A DNA stretch of 64,000 nt from Flagellimonas eckloniae (GCF_001413955.1 NZ_LCTZ01000002.1:1660501-1724500), one strand, 5' to 3'; shown: positions 45,277-54,527, counted from the first letter of the stretch. Notes: generated from the letters alone by a model not told the origin. Translations and numbers: made by a program.

Positions 45277-45906
45277 CTATGATACAGTATTATAGATTTC
45301 CAATAACTTTGCTTTTGCGCGTTTCAATCGCATTTTTATTGCACTTTCACCTACTTCCATAAGCTCGCACAAATCTTTTATCGATGCTCCATCCTGATAT
45401 TTTAAAAGTAATATAGATTTATCTTCGGGTGTCAGTAATTGCAGTGCCTTATCTAATCTGCTTGCTTTTAATTCATAAATACTCTCGTCAGGTACTTCCG
45501 TTTCTGTCAGCTTGTACTCGGTATTTTCCATGGGCACGGAATTATCGCTCATTTTCCGTTGCTTGTTTCTGTTTACATAATTCACACAGAAATTATAGGT
45601 AAACGAATACAGCCAGGTAGAGAATTTTGACTTTCCCTTAAAGGATGCCAACTTAACAAACAACATCAAAAACACATCCTGTGTTAAATCCTCTGCCTCG
45701 TCCTGCGATTTTGAAAATCCGTAGCACTTGTTGTATACCATTTTTGCATAGCGGTCATAAAGTACTCCAAACAGCAAAGTATCATTACTCGCTACAATTT
45801 TTTGCACTAGTTCCTCATCGGTAAGAGTATTGTACGAATGGCCTATTCCCAACGATTTCTTCGATTGATTCACTATGATTAGAAACAGCCTTTTTAGAAA
45901 AGTCAC
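45277..45906 (-). CDS. ECF sigma factor (sigma-70 family), third
   Basis: A 209-residue sigma factor: region 2 about 45-115 (VLYDRYAKMVYNKCYGFSKS, AEDLTQDVFLMLFVKLASF, FSTWLYSFTYNFCVNYVNR) and region 4 about 150-205 (LTPEDKSILLLKYQDGASIK, LCELMEVGESAIKMRLKRAK). The first 30 residues are an extra basic, partly hydrophobic extension. The start is GTG at 45906. No recognisable anti-sigma gene is adjacent; the following genes encode a 62-residue protein and a channel-like protein. Confidence 0.9.
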   Translation of the reverse strand: MTFLKRLFLIIVNQSKKSLGIGHSYNTLTDEELVQKIVASNDTLLFGVLYDRYAKMVYNKCYGFSKSQDEAEDLTQDVFLMLFVKLASFKGKSKFSTWLYSFTYNFCVNYVNRNKQRKMSDNSVPMENTEYKLTETEVPDESIYELKASRLDKALQLLTPEDKSILLLKYQDGASIKDLCELMEVGESAIKMRLKRAKAKLLEIYNTVS

Positions 45907-45983
45907 CTTGAGGTTTTTATTAAGAATTGATTTGTACTAAAATTCTTTATGAAAATGTTTTACAAGATAATTTAAAATGCCAG

Positions 45984-45991
45984 TATATTTG
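45984..45991 (+). promoter_or_regulatory. -7 promoter box of the lipoprotein gene
   Basis: TATATTTG fits TAnnTTTG and lies 14 bases before the ATG at 46006. A near -33 element, TTTA at 45959-45962, is 21 bases upstream. Confidence 0.5.
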
Positions 45992-46005
45992 AACTAAAAT
46001 TTATT

Positions 46006-46686
46006 ATGAAAGTTACTTCTCTTTTTGCCGCGTTATGCTTTTTCATCTTTTTATCTTGTAAGACCGAGTCAAAAAAGGTGGTATCTCAAGAAATACCGGA
46101 GCAAACCGTTCTTGAAAAAGTAGCATTTGCCCATGGTTACGAAAATTGGAAATCTGTAAATGAGTTTACGTTCACATTTAATGTAGATAGGGACAGCTCT
46201 CATTTTGAACGCAGTTGGGTATGGAAACCGAAGTCCAATGAGGTTACTTCCATCACAGAAAAAGATACGTTACACTATAGCAGAAAATCTATGGATAGCA
46301 TGGCTACCAAAAGAAACGGTGGCTTTATCAATGACAGGTATTGGGTATTAGCTCCTTTTAATCTTATATGGGATTCCAAAAATTTTACATATGAACATGT
46401 AGAGGATGAAAAATCTCCCATTAGTGGTGAGCCTATGCAGAAACTAACCATAGTATATTCTAATGAAGGTGGCTATACTCCGGGAGATGCCTATGATTTC
46501 TATTTCAAGGATGATTTTATACTACGTGAATGGGTTTTTAGAAAGGCAAACCAAGCTGAACCATCAATGACAACAACTTGGGAGAATTACGTTGATATAA
46601 GTGGCCTAAAACTGGCACAAGACCATAGAAAGGCTGAAGGAAACTTTAGTCTTAACTTCACCAAGTTAATGGTTAAAAACAACTAG
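46006..46686 (+). CDS. LolA-like outer-membrane lipoprotein
   Basis: A 226-residue lipoprotein with signal and lipobox FLSC (C18). The mature part has the alternating strand pattern of LolA/LppX-type half-barrels: VNEFTFTFNVDRDSSHFERSWVW is shown here as FTFTFNVDRD and SWVWKPKSNEV, and KLTIVYSNEGGYTPGDAYDF follows. Related Bacteroidota proteins are annotated as hypothetical or DUF6503-like; the assignment is by pattern and is not firm. It lies between a divergent ECF operon and a convergent MFS gene. Confidence 0.65.
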   Translation: MKVTSLFAALCFFIFLSCKTESKKVVSQEIPEQTVLEKVAFAHGYENWKSVNEFTFTFNVDRDSSHFERSWVWKPKSNEVTSITEKDTLHYSRKSMDSMATKRNGGFINDRYWVLAPFNLIWDSKNFTYEHVEDEKSPISGEPMQKLTIVYSNEGGYTPGDAYDFYFKDDFILREWVFRKANQAEPSMTTTWENYVDISGLKLAQDHRKAEGNFSLNFTKLMVKNN

Positions 46687-46697
46687 TCAAATGTTTT

Positions 46698-47846
46698 CTA
46701 AGGTCTGTTTTTCCTCAACAAAAATGTAATGGCCAAAATAAGTAAGACACATCCAAGCAGAGCATAAAAACTGTGCTTTAAAGTAGCACTTTCGGCAAGA
46801 AACCCCAGAATCACCGGGCCCAAGAGAAAACCTGTATACCCTGAGCCCGCAATAAAGGCTACTCCCTGCGAGGAGTCTACACCTTTTACATTGCCCCCAA
46901 TGCGGAACAGCTCTGGAACCATAACTGAAAAGCCCAGTCCATTGAGCGCGAATCCGGCAATGGCCAAAATTGTATTCCCTGAAAGCACTAAAATATAACC
47001 TACAACGGCAATAAGAGACCCTAATGCAACAATCTTAACCGAACCAATCTTTGCACTTATTCCATCCCCTAAAAACCTTCCTAAGGTCATTGTAGTCGAA
47101 AATGCCAAAAAGCCAGAGCCTATGAGCACTTCTGGAGCCATGGTAATTTCCTTTAGATAAAGACCGCTCCAGTCTATAATAGCACCTTCGCTTCCCATAG
47201 ACACAAAACCAACAATTCCCAGCAAAAAAAGTGGTTTGAACAGTTTTAAGCTAAAAGGTTCTTTTTCTGCAGGTATAGCTACAATATGGATATAATTTTT
47301 ATAAGCATATAGATTGATGCCCAAAACCAATACAACGGTAATCCCCATATGTAAGATAGGGCTCCCGATTACTGGAATTAAAAAACTTCCAAGTCCAACA
47401 ATGATGCCACCTAGACTAAAAAATCCATGTGCTGCCGACATGAACTTTTGCTCATCTTCTTTTTCAATTTCAGTTACCAGTGTATTCATCGATATATCCA
47501 AAAGACCATGTGAAGCTCCAAAAACAAAAAGACTTACCATCAACAAATAATAGTTTGGTACCATTAGAGGAAAAAGTGCGGTAGCACTACCAAGGAGTAC
47601 GCCAAACCAAGTGGCTCTTCCAACACCCAGCTTGTTGATTATTTTGGATGCTAATGGAAAAATGGTAAATACACCTAAGGAAAGACAGAAAATTGCTATT
47701 CCCAAATCGGCCTTATCGATTCCAAGTTTATCCTTTACAGTAGGAATATAGATGGCCCACGTACCAAACCAAATATTAAGGCTTGCAAAAACCCATGCTG
47801 GAGCAAAATATCTTGGATTGGAAAATATGAGTTGGAGTGATTTCAT
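46698..47846 (-). CDS. Major facilitator superfamily transporter
   Basis: A 382-residue transporter with about 12 transmembrane segments. VFASLNIWFGTWAIYIPTVK, DKADLGIAIFCLSLGVFTIF and VFGASHGLLDISMNTLVTEI resemble the fucose-permease/YbjJ-type MFS group; SQGVAFIAGSGYTGFLLGPV lies in the C-terminal half. The substrate is unknown. It is divergent from an AraC-type regulator 124 bases away, which is the usual arrangement of a regulator and its transporter target. Confidence 0.88.
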   Translation of the reverse strand: MKSLQLIFSNPRYFAPAWVFASLNIWFGTWAIYIPTVKDKLGIDKADLGIAIFCLSLGVFTIFPLASKIINKLGVGRATWFGVLLGSATALFPLMVPNYYLLMVSLFVFGASHGLLDISMNTLVTEIEKEDEQKFMSAAHGFFSLGGIIVGLGSFLIPVIGSPILHMGITVVLVLGINLYAYKNYIHIVAIPAEKEPFSLKLFKPLFLLGIVGFVSMGSEGAIIDWSGLYLKEITMAPEVLIGSGFLAFSTTMTLGRFLGDGISAKIGSVKIVALGSLIAVVGYILVLSGNTILAIAGFALNGLGFSVMVPELFRIGGNVKGVDSSQGVAFIAGSGYTGFLLGPVILGFLAESATLKHSFYALLGCVLLILAITFLLRKNRP

Positions 47847-47970
47847 TTTAGTTTATATCCATACAAAATAACTAAGCCTTTAAGAGAATTGGTAGTATGA
47901 AGTATTCTAATATTGAGACATTTTATTCTTTTTCATCTTTCTCAATTCTATTTTTAGGTAGTTTTACCAT

Positions 47971-48852
47971 ATGAAGCCAATGTTAGAGGCAATCAATGTC
48001 AATGTCAACTCTTCTTTTAAGGTTGAGTCGTATAACGCGGCCAACAATTGCGAATCTACCGGTTGGCATATTCACCCGGAGTTTGAACTAGTCTATGTGA
48101 AAAATGGTACGGGATGTCTGCATGTGGGTTCAAAAAAAAGGGACTATACCAATGGTGCCTTAATTTTTTTAGGTGGAAATATTCCTCATGCAGATTTTGG
48201 AAATAAGGACCACAAGGATAGTATGGAAATCGTTATCCAGTTTAAAAAGGAGTTTTTGGTTGAAAAATTAAAGGTCTTTCCTGAATTAAAAGGAATTAAG
48301 AAGTTGATTGAAAAATCAAATCAGGTTTTGATTTTTGATGAAAAAACAAAATTTGCATCGTGGAACTATTTCAAAAGGTTTGAAACCTTAGATAACCAAG
48401 GAAAGTTAATCAACCTATTGTCCATTTTGGATTACCTATCTAAAAATGGGTCTTATGAAAGTTTATTTGATACCATTTCCTTAAACGGATTCAAAAAAGT
48501 TGAGATTTCAAGATTGGAGAAAACCTTTGAATATGTGAACAACAATTATCACAAGAACATTTCAGTAACTGAAATTTCAGACCGACTTGGCTATACACCC
48601 AACTCCTTTTGCAGGTTTTTTAAAAAAATGACCCATCAACGATTTATAAGTTTTGTGAATGAGTTTCGAATAGGAAAGGCTGTGGAACTATTAAGCGAAA
48701 ATAATATGGCAATTATTGAGGCCATGTACAAATCTGGATTCAATGATCCCTCCTATTTTGCGCGTCAATTTAAAAAATACCAAGGAGTTACTCCAACCGA
48801 CTATGTAAACAAAAGGTATCCTCAACTACTTTTGAAGGATTCCTTGCTTTAA
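47971..48852 (+). CDS. AraC family transcriptional regulator
   Basis: A 293-residue regulator. The N-terminal cupin-like sensor domain (about 20-110: GWHIHPEFELVYVKNGTG, GALIFLGGNIPHADFG) is of the type that binds small sugars or other metabolites. The C-terminal double helix-turn-helix (about 185-285) includes ISVTEISDRLGYTPNSFCRF and YKSGFNDPSYFARQFKKYQG. It is divergent from the MFS gene and its 3' end overlaps kynU by 27 bases. It may control the MFS gene, kynU or both. Confidence 0.92.
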   Translation: MKPMLEAINVNVNSSFKVESYNAANNCESTGWHIHPEFELVYVKNGTGCLHVGSKKRDYTNGALIFLGGNIPHADFGNKDHKDSMEIVIQFKKEFLVEKLKVFPELKGIKKLIEKSNQVLIFDEKTKFASWNYFKRFETLDNQGKLINLLSILDYLSKNGSYESLFDTISLNGFKKVEISRLEKTFEYVNNNYHKNISVTEISDRLGYTPNSFCRFFKKMTHQRFISFVNEFRIGKAVELLSENNMAIIEAMYKSGFNDPSYFARQFKKYQGVTPTDYVNKRYPQLLLKDSLL

Positions 48853-50094
48853 GACCTGTCCAAAATTGTACATATCCACAAAAGAACTATAGAATGGAGC
48901 TGGGGCCAACCGTATCACATTTGGTTCTCTCCAATCTGTAATAACTCCATTTTTCATAAGGTAATCAAACAGTGTTTTGCCTTCTCCGTGTAAAAAGACT
49001 GAAAGTTGACAACCTCTTTCTTTAGGCGTAATTATTTCAAAGGAACTCTCCACCTCCTTGTCAATCTCTTTTAGCACAAACTCCAGGTAAGACACAATTT
49101 TTTGCTGCTTTTCAATAAGCGCATCCATTCCCACCTCATCAAATAACTCCAAAGAAGCTAAATAGGGAGCAATGGACAATATTGGAGGATTACTCAATTG
49201 CCAGGCATCTGCCGTTTCAATGGGGTCAAACTCTGGTTGCATCAAGAAACGTGTTTCCTTCTTTGTTCCCCACCAGCCTTCAAAGCGGGGAATATCTTTT
49301 CTGTTCAGATGCTTTTCATTCACAAAAATACCTGAGGCGTTCCCTGGGCCACTGTTCATATATTTATAGCTGCACCATGCTGCAAAATCTACGTTCCATT
49401 CATGTAGTTTCAGCTCCACATTACCGGCCGCATGTGCTAAATCCCATCCTACAAAAGCTCCGACCGATTTTCCTGCTTGTGTAATCGATTTCATGTCAAA
49501 TACTTGACCATTGTAATAATTTACCCCTCCTAGTAATACCAAGGCAAGCTCATCCCCTACCTCTTCAATTTTATTTAGTATGTCTTCCACCAACCATGAA
49601 TGCTCGCCTTCTCTCTTTTTGACTTCTACAATAGCTTCTTTTGGATCAAATCTGTGAAATCTTACCTGGCTTTGCAACATATATTGATCGGACGGAAATG
49701 CTTTTTCCTCACAGATAATTTTGAAACGCTTTTGGTTCGGCCGGTAAAAGGAAACCATCAACAAATGAAGATTCACGGTTAGCGTATTCATAACAGAAAT
49801 CTCCTGGGTCTTGGCGCCCACAACTTTCCCCAAACCATTTGCCAAACGCTCATGGTAATCCCACCATGGCTTTTCGGCATAAAAATGACCCTCCACTGCA
49901 AGTTCCCGCCAATCTTTCATAACATCATCAACAAATTTCTGGGTCCGTTTTGGTTGTAATCCCAAAGAGTTACCAGTAAAATAGATAACGTCTTTGCCAT
50001 TTACCTGCGGATAGTGGAATTCTTGTCTGTATTTAGATAGTGCGTCTTCTGCATCTAGAAATTGGGCAAATTCTAAGGAATTTTGGAAAGTCAT
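48826..50094 (-). CDS. kynU: Kynureninase
   Basis: A 422-residue PLP enzyme that cleaves kynurenine or 3-hydroxykynurenine to anthranilate or 3-hydroxyanthranilate and alanine. VIYFTGNSLGLQPKRTQKFV, SVMNTLTVNLHLLMVSFYRP, VGWDLAHAAGNVELKLHEWN and the PLP-lysine motif WCSYKYMNSGPGN are present. It pairs functionally with kmo at 41894-43243. The stop lies inside the convergent AraC gene (27-base overlap). Confidence 0.96.
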   Translation of the reverse strand: MTFQNSLEFAQFLDAEDALSKYRQEFHYPQVNGKDVIYFTGNSLGLQPKRTQKFVDDVMKDWRELAVEGHFYAEKPWWDYHERLANGLGKVVGAKTQEISVMNTLTVNLHLLMVSFYRPNQKRFKIICEEKAFPSDQYMLQSQVRFHRFDPKEAIVEVKKREGEHSWLVEDILNKIEEVGDELALVLLGGVNYYNGQVFDMKSITQAGKSVGAFVGWDLAHAAGNVELKLHEWNVDFAAWCSYKYMNSGPGNASGIFVNEKHLNRKDIPRFEGWWGTKKETRFLMQPEFDPIETADAWQLSNPPILSIAPYLASLELFDEVGMDALIEKQQKIVSYLEFVLKEIDKEVESSFEIITPKERGCQLSVFLHGEGKTLFDYLMKNGVITDWREPNVIRLAPAPFYSSFVDMYNFGQVLKQGILQK

Positions 50095-50138
50095 AACTTA
50101 ATGAAGTCTTATTTGTAAATCTAACTCTTATAAATGAT

Positions 50139-50603
50139 TTATTCCAAGCGCATTTCTATCATATGCCTTTTAAAACCAACTTTTTCGTAAGCTTTTATTG
50201 CAGGAAGGTTATCGCTATAAACTGTCAATCTAATTTCCGTAAGACCTTTTGTGTATGACCATTTTTTAAGTTCATCAACAATTTGGGCATTTACGCCCTT
50301 TCCCCTGAAATCTGGGTCCGTAAACATAAACCCTAAATAAGAATAGTTTTTATGATTAAGGTAATGCCTTGCTTTTTTGCAAATTGCATAGCCTGAAGCA
50401 ATGATTCTCTTATCAGATTCAGCAACCACGACACTTGCGTTTTCATTCAAAATCATTTGCTTTAAATCATAATAATTAATTGGATCATCATCCAAAGTAG
50501 TATCAAAAGGCCTTTCCGCTTTTATAATTTCCTGTTCAAAGCTCAAAAGAACGGGTAAATCATCCAAGCTGGCATTTCTTATCTTAAAATCGACAGATTC
50601 CAT
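50139..50603 (-). CDS. GNAT family N-acetyltransferase
   Basis: A 154-residue acetyltransferase of the GNAT fold. The acetyl-CoA loop is visible in FTDPDFRGKGVNAQIVDELK (motif A, RGKG) and motif B in IRLTVYSDNLPAIKAYEKVG followed by F. It probably acetylates a small molecule or protein amine; the substrate is unknown. It lies 44 bases upstream of kynU on the same strand and could share its transcript. Confidence 0.88.
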   Translation of the reverse strand: MESVDFKIRNASLDDLPVLLSFEQEIIKAERPFDTTLDDDPINYYDLKQMILNENASVVVAESDKRIIASGYAICKKARHYLNHKNYSYLGFMFTDPDFRGKGVNAQIVDELKKWSYTKGLTEIRLTVYSDNLPAIKAYEKVGFKRHMIEMRLE

Positions 50604-50668
50604 AATCTTCCAATTAAAAATTCAAATTCTAATGTAGTTCTTTTCTATATTTTTACGAAAATTTAAAG

Positions 50669-51310
50669 ATGCATTTCCTATCTCCTTTATTGGAAAACTA
50701 CATAACGGATAATTCAGAAGACGAGCCAAAACTTCTTACAGAACTGACTAGGGAAACTCATTTAAAAGTAGTTCAGCCTAGAATGATTACCGGGCATTTT
50801 CAGGGAAGGGTCCTAAGCTTACTTTCAAAACTCATCGCACCCAAAAAAATCTTGGAAATTGGAACTTATACGGGCTACTCAGCTATTTGTTTGGCAGAGG
50901 GACTTCAAAAAAATGGCGAATTGCATACGATTGAGGTGAATAAGGAACTTTTTGATATTCAGCGAAGGTATTTTGATCGGAGTGGATTTGGAAATCAGAT
51001 TGTACAGCATACTGGCGATGCATTGGATATAGTTCCTTCCCTAGAAAATGATTTTGACCTCGTTTTTATTGATGCCCAAAAAATACAGTATAACGCCTAT
51101 TTTGAAGCGGTACTAAAAAAAACAAGGCCGGGGGGCATTATTCTTTCCGACAATGTACTTTGGTCTGGAAAAGTCTTGGAACCAGTGGCCAAATCTGATA
51201 AGGCCACCGCAGTATTGGTCGACTATAACCAGAAACTTAAAAATGACCCGAGGGTTGAAACTGTTATTCTTCCCATAAGGGATGGGTTAACCCTGTGTAG
51301 GGTAAAATAA
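50669..51310 (+). CDS. Class I SAM-dependent O-methyltransferase
   Basis: A 213-residue methyltransferase of the catechol/caffeoyl-CoA O-methyltransferase type. The SAM-binding motif ILEIGTYTGYSAICLAEGL, the acidic ELHTIEVNKEL and the metal-binding DLVFIDAQKIQYNAYFEAVL plus GGIILSDNVLWSGKVL are typical. A divalent metal and a catechol-like substrate are expected from the family. It shares a divergent gap of 65 bases with the GNAT gene and overlaps the convergent PAP2 gene by 24 bases. Confidence 0.93.
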   Translation: MHFLSPLLENYITDNSEDEPKLLTELTRETHLKVVQPRMITGHFQGRVLSLLSKLIAPKKILEIGTYTGYSAICLAEGLQKNGELHTIEVNKELFDIQRRYFDRSGFGNQIVQHTGDALDIVPSLENDFDLVFIDAQKIQYNAYFEAVLKKTRPGGIILSDNVLWSGKVLEPVAKSDKATAVLVDYNQKLKNDPRVETVILPIRDGLTLCRVK

Positions 51311-51847
51311 TCGTTTGTACATTTTGTAAAAGAAAATCGCTGAAAGGATTCCGATTATAGCACCCACCAAAATATCCAATGGAAAATGGACTCCTACATA
51401 AATCCTACTGTAGGAAAACGCCAAGGGCCATAAAAAGAAAATCCAAGCCCATTTAACCCTACTTCTCAGCAATAAAAAAACCATTGCGGTAATGGCAAAG
51501 GAACTAGATGCATGACCGGAAAAAAAGCTGTAATCCGTTGGTGTTTTTAATATTCTGATTGCAGAATTTATGGTTTCATCATTGCAAGGTCGAGGTCTTT
51601 CAATAAAAATCTTTGCCAAATAGGTGAGAACTACAATGAAAATAGTAGTTGCTACAACCGAAAGTATGTTTAAAAGTGATTCTCGCCTGGGAAATTTTAA
51701 TATAAAGAGTAGTGCAAAGAGCAGAAATAAAGGAATCCAAGTGGTTATTTCAGTAATTGTGGACCAAAAAGAATCATAGCTTTCCGTTCCAAGTCCATTG
51801 AGGTAAATAAAAGTTTCTTTATCCCAATTAAGAAGCTTCTGGAACAT
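51287..51847 (-). CDS. PAP2 superfamily membrane phosphatase
   Basis: A 186-residue membrane protein with about five transmembrane segments and the three phosphatase motifs: KIFIERPRP (Kx6RP), FFSGHASSSFA (SGH) and SRIYVGVHFPLDILVG (SRx5H). It probably removes phosphate from undecaprenyl pyrophosphate, phosphatidylglycerol phosphate or lipid A. The start lies 3 bases after the TatA stop, so it is co-transcribed with tatA. Confidence 0.92.
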   Translation of the reverse strand: MFQKLLNWDKETFIYLNGLGTESYDSFWSTITEITTWIPLFLLFALLFILKFPRRESLLNILSVVATTIFIVVLTYLAKIFIERPRPCNDETINSAIRILKTPTDYSFFSGHASSSFAITAMVFLLLRSRVKWAWIFFLWPLAFSYSRIYVGVHFPLDILVGAIIGILSAIFFYKMYKRLFYPTQG

Positions 51848-51850
51848 TTG

Positions 51851-52129
51851 TTATTTTGTGCTTCTTTTTACTGCGCCGGTAACCTCATCTACATTTTTCT
51901 TGACTTCGTCCAATTCTTTTCGAATGTCTTTTGTAAAATCTGTATCTATACCTTGCTTATCAGCGGTCTTTTGGATTTCTCTTTTAATGTCGTCCGTGGC
52001 ATCTCTTAATTGCCGCATTCCTTTGCCAAGTCCTTTGGCAATTCCTGGAATCTTATCCGCACCAAAAACCATGACCACTATAAAGAGGATAAAAAAGATT
52101 TCTGCGCCACTTATGAATAGAAAATGCAT
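51851..52129 (-). CDS. tatA: Twin-arginine translocase subunit TatA/TatE-like
   Basis: A 92-residue protein with a single N-terminal membrane helix (GAEIFFILFIVVMVFGADKI), the hinge PGIAKGLGKGMRQLRDATDD and a charged amphipathic tail. This is the TatA/B layout, forming the pore for export of folded proteins. The ATG at 52129 is chosen because upstream frame residues are not conserved and run into a terminator. A Tat-like signal is seen in the dienelactone hydrolase at 24051. It is followed by the PAP2 gene. Confidence 0.88.
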   Translation of the reverse strand: MHFLFISGAEIFFILFIVVMVFGADKIPGIAKGLGKGMRQLRDATDDIKREIQKTADKQGIDTDFTKDIRKELDEVKKNVDEVTGAVKRSTK

Positions 52130-52162
52130 ACAACAAATATAATGAGAACTAAGGTGGAAAAT

Positions 52163-52192
52163 AAAAAAAGCCCTACGAAATCGTAGGGCTCT
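52163..52192 (-). terminator. Rho-independent terminator of the M1 peptidase operon
   Basis: AGCCCTACGA and TCGTAGGGCT form a 10-base inverted repeat with an AA loop; on the minus strand seven T follow. It lies just after the M1 gene (stop at 52215) and before tatA. Confidence 0.9.
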
Positions 52193-52214
52193 TAACATTC
52201 ATTATGAGTTATAC

Positions 52215-54527
52215 CTATCCTTTGATATTTTCCTTAAACTTATCAAAGTCTGATTTTTCCTCTTTCTTTGGCCAAGAATTGTTGGCAGTATCAATATCTG
52301 CAGTCTCCAATTTTGGGTCAACAACAATGCCCGTCAATTCTTTTTGTGATGAAAGCACACGTTTTACCTCTGCATCATTCTTTCTCCATATTTCAGCCGG
52401 ATAGGTAATGTTTTCCTTGCTACCATCTGCATAGGTATACTCAACAATCAAAGGCATTGGTATTCCTCCTGGTTTATCAAAAGTTATTTCGTAAAAATAT
52501 TTTGGCTCTTTAACCTGACTTCTTTCTGCTTCGGTCATATTGTCCATCATAAATTCCTTCAAGTTTTGAGAGGTCTCGCTGGGAGCCTTTCCTTCCAACT
52601 CTGGCATAAAATCCTCACTGTCTTCTTCTGCCAAATATACCAAGGGAGGTAAATCCGCTTCTGTAAGGTTTCTATCTGCCATATATTCCTCCATTTCCTT
52701 TGTTGGCTTACTACTCACATAGTATTTTTTAACGCCTTTCACACCTATATCGACATAATCGGTAGTATAGAACCAACCTCTCCAATACCAATCAAGATCT
52801 ACAGCAGATGCATCTTCCATAGTGCGGAAGAAATCTTCAGGTGTAGGGTGTTTAAACATCCAACGCTGCGCATATGTTTTAAATGCATGGTCAAACAATT
52901 CCTTGCCCATAACCGTTTCTCTAAGGATGTTTAGAGCTGTTGCTGGCTTCCCATAGGCATTTGGACCTAATTGGTATACATTTTCTGGATTAGACATTAT
53001 GGGAGATATATGGCTCTGATCTCCGCCCATATAAGGAACAATTTTGGCAGGTTCTCCCCTGCGCGATGGGTAATTTCCATTTGGAGCAATTACATCTGGA
53101 TATTTTTCACCAAATTCCTGCTCTGTCAAATATTGCATAAAGGTATCTAAACCTTCGTCCATCCATCCCCATTGACGTTCATCAGAATTAACGATCATTG
53201 GAAAATAGTTATGTCCTACTTCATGGATGATTACGCTGATCATCCCGTATTTTGTTCTGTCTGAATAGGTTCCATCTTCATTTGGCCGTCCATAATTCCA
53301 GCAAATCATGGGATATTCCATTCCTTGATTTTTTGCATGAACGGAAATTGCCTTGTGATATGGATAATCAAAAGTAAACTTGGAATAGGTTTCCAAAGTT
53401 TGGGCAACGGCTTTGGTAGATTGCTCTTCCCAAAGTGGATTTCCTTCCTTGGGATATAAGGAAACCGCCATAACGTCTTTGCTTCCAATTTTTACGGCCT
53501 GCATATCCCAGATAAATTTTCTAGATGTTGCAAAACCGTAATCTCGAACATTTGTCGCTTTGAATTTCCAGGTTTTTTTCTTTTCTGAAAAACTTTTTTC
53601 AGCGGCTTCAGCTTCGGCCTGGTTTACAATTATTACTGGTTTGTCATATGATTTTTTTGCCAGCTTATAGCGTTTCATCATTTCTTTTGAAAAAACATCA
53701 TCCCTGTTTTGTAGCACACCTGTTGCATCCAAAACATGATCCGCGGGCACTGTGATGCTTACATCATAATTACCAAATGGAAGTGCAAACTCTCCACTTC
53801 CCCAGAACTGATGGTTTTGCCAACCTTCAACATCGCTATATACAGCCATTCTTGGGAAAAATTGTGCAATTACATAAGCACGGTTACCATCTTTAGGGAA
53901 ATATTCATAACCTGAGCGTCCTCTACCATTTACGTGATCATTGATGTTATACCACCATTTGATTGAAAAAGATATCTGCTCCCCACTTTTCAACGGTTGC
54001 GGAATATTCAAACGCATCATGGTCTGGTTAATGGTATAAGACAATGGTTTTCCATTGGAATCTTTAACAAATTCAATATTAAAACCACCATCAAAAGGGT
54101 CAGTAAGATAGGTGTTGGCAAAATTTCCTGCCGTGTAGGCAAAATTTACCCCATTTCCATTCCGCAATGGAGATTTTGAGTCCTTTGCACGTACATTTTG
54201 ATCCAATTGCACCCAAAGAAACTCTAAATCGTCTGGAGAATTGTTGAAATACGTAATGGTTTCTTCTCCATATATTTTTGCATTTTTATCATCCAGCTCA
54301 ATATTCATCTTATAATCTGCACGTTGCTGATAATAATCAGGGCCAGGAGCACCAGAGGCTGACCTATATGTATTTGGAGTGGAAAACTCCTCATACAGCT
54401 GTTTGAACTTATTTTGATTGTAATGGCCGGGCTTCTTTTCTTCTTTTGCTTCCCCTTCTTCCTGTGCTATGGCCATAGCACCAAAAAGGAACAATATAGA
54501 AGCAAATAGATACTTGACTTTGTTCAT
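52215..54527 (-). CDS. M1 family metallopeptidase
   Basis: A 770-residue exported aminopeptidase. After a signal peptide ending near FGAMAIAQ, a beta-rich N-terminal domain leads to the gluzincin active site: zinc ligands H435 and H439 with catalytic E436 in IIHEVGHNYFP, and the third ligand E458 in GWMDEGLDTFMQYL. The usual GAMEN exopeptidase motif appears as KNQGMEYPMI. Long members of this kind in Bacteroidota are secreted or periplasmic and degrade peptides. It is the last gene of a minus-strand operon with DUF6702 and two carboxypeptidase-regulatory-like proteins. Confidence 0.93.
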   Translation of the reverse strand: MNKVKYLFASILFLFGAMAIAQEEGEAKEEKKPGHYNQNKFKQLYEEFSTPNTYRSASGAPGPDYYQQRADYKMNIELDDKNAKIYGEETITYFNNSPDDLEFLWVQLDQNVRAKDSKSPLRNGNGVNFAYTAGNFANTYLTDPFDGGFNIEFVKDSNGKPLSYTINQTMMRLNIPQPLKSGEQISFSIKWWYNINDHVNGRGRSGYEYFPKDGNRAYVIAQFFPRMAVYSDVEGWQNHQFWGSGEFALPFGNYDVSITVPADHVLDATGVLQNRDDVFSKEMMKRYKLAKKSYDKPVIIVNQAEAEAAEKSFSEKKKTWKFKATNVRDYGFATSRKFIWDMQAVKIGSKDVMAVSLYPKEGNPLWEEQSTKAVAQTLETYSKFTFDYPYHKAISVHAKNQGMEYPMICWNYGRPNEDGTYSDRTKYGMISVIIHEVGHNYFPMIVNSDERQWGWMDEGLDTFMQYLTEQEFGEKYPDVIAPNGNYPSRRGEPAKIVPYMGGDQSHISPIMSNPENVYQLGPNAYGKPATALNILRETVMGKELFDHAFKTYAQRWMFKHPTPEDFFRTMEDASAVDLDWYWRGWFYTTDYVDIGVKGVKKYYVSSKPTKEMEEYMADRNLTEADLPPLVYLAEEDSEDFMPELEGKAPSETSQNLKEFMMDNMTEAERSQVKEPKYFYEITFDKPGGIPMPLIVEYTYADGSKENITYPAEIWRKNDAEVKRVLSSQKELTGIVVDPKLETADIDTANNSWPKKEEKSDFDKFKENIKG

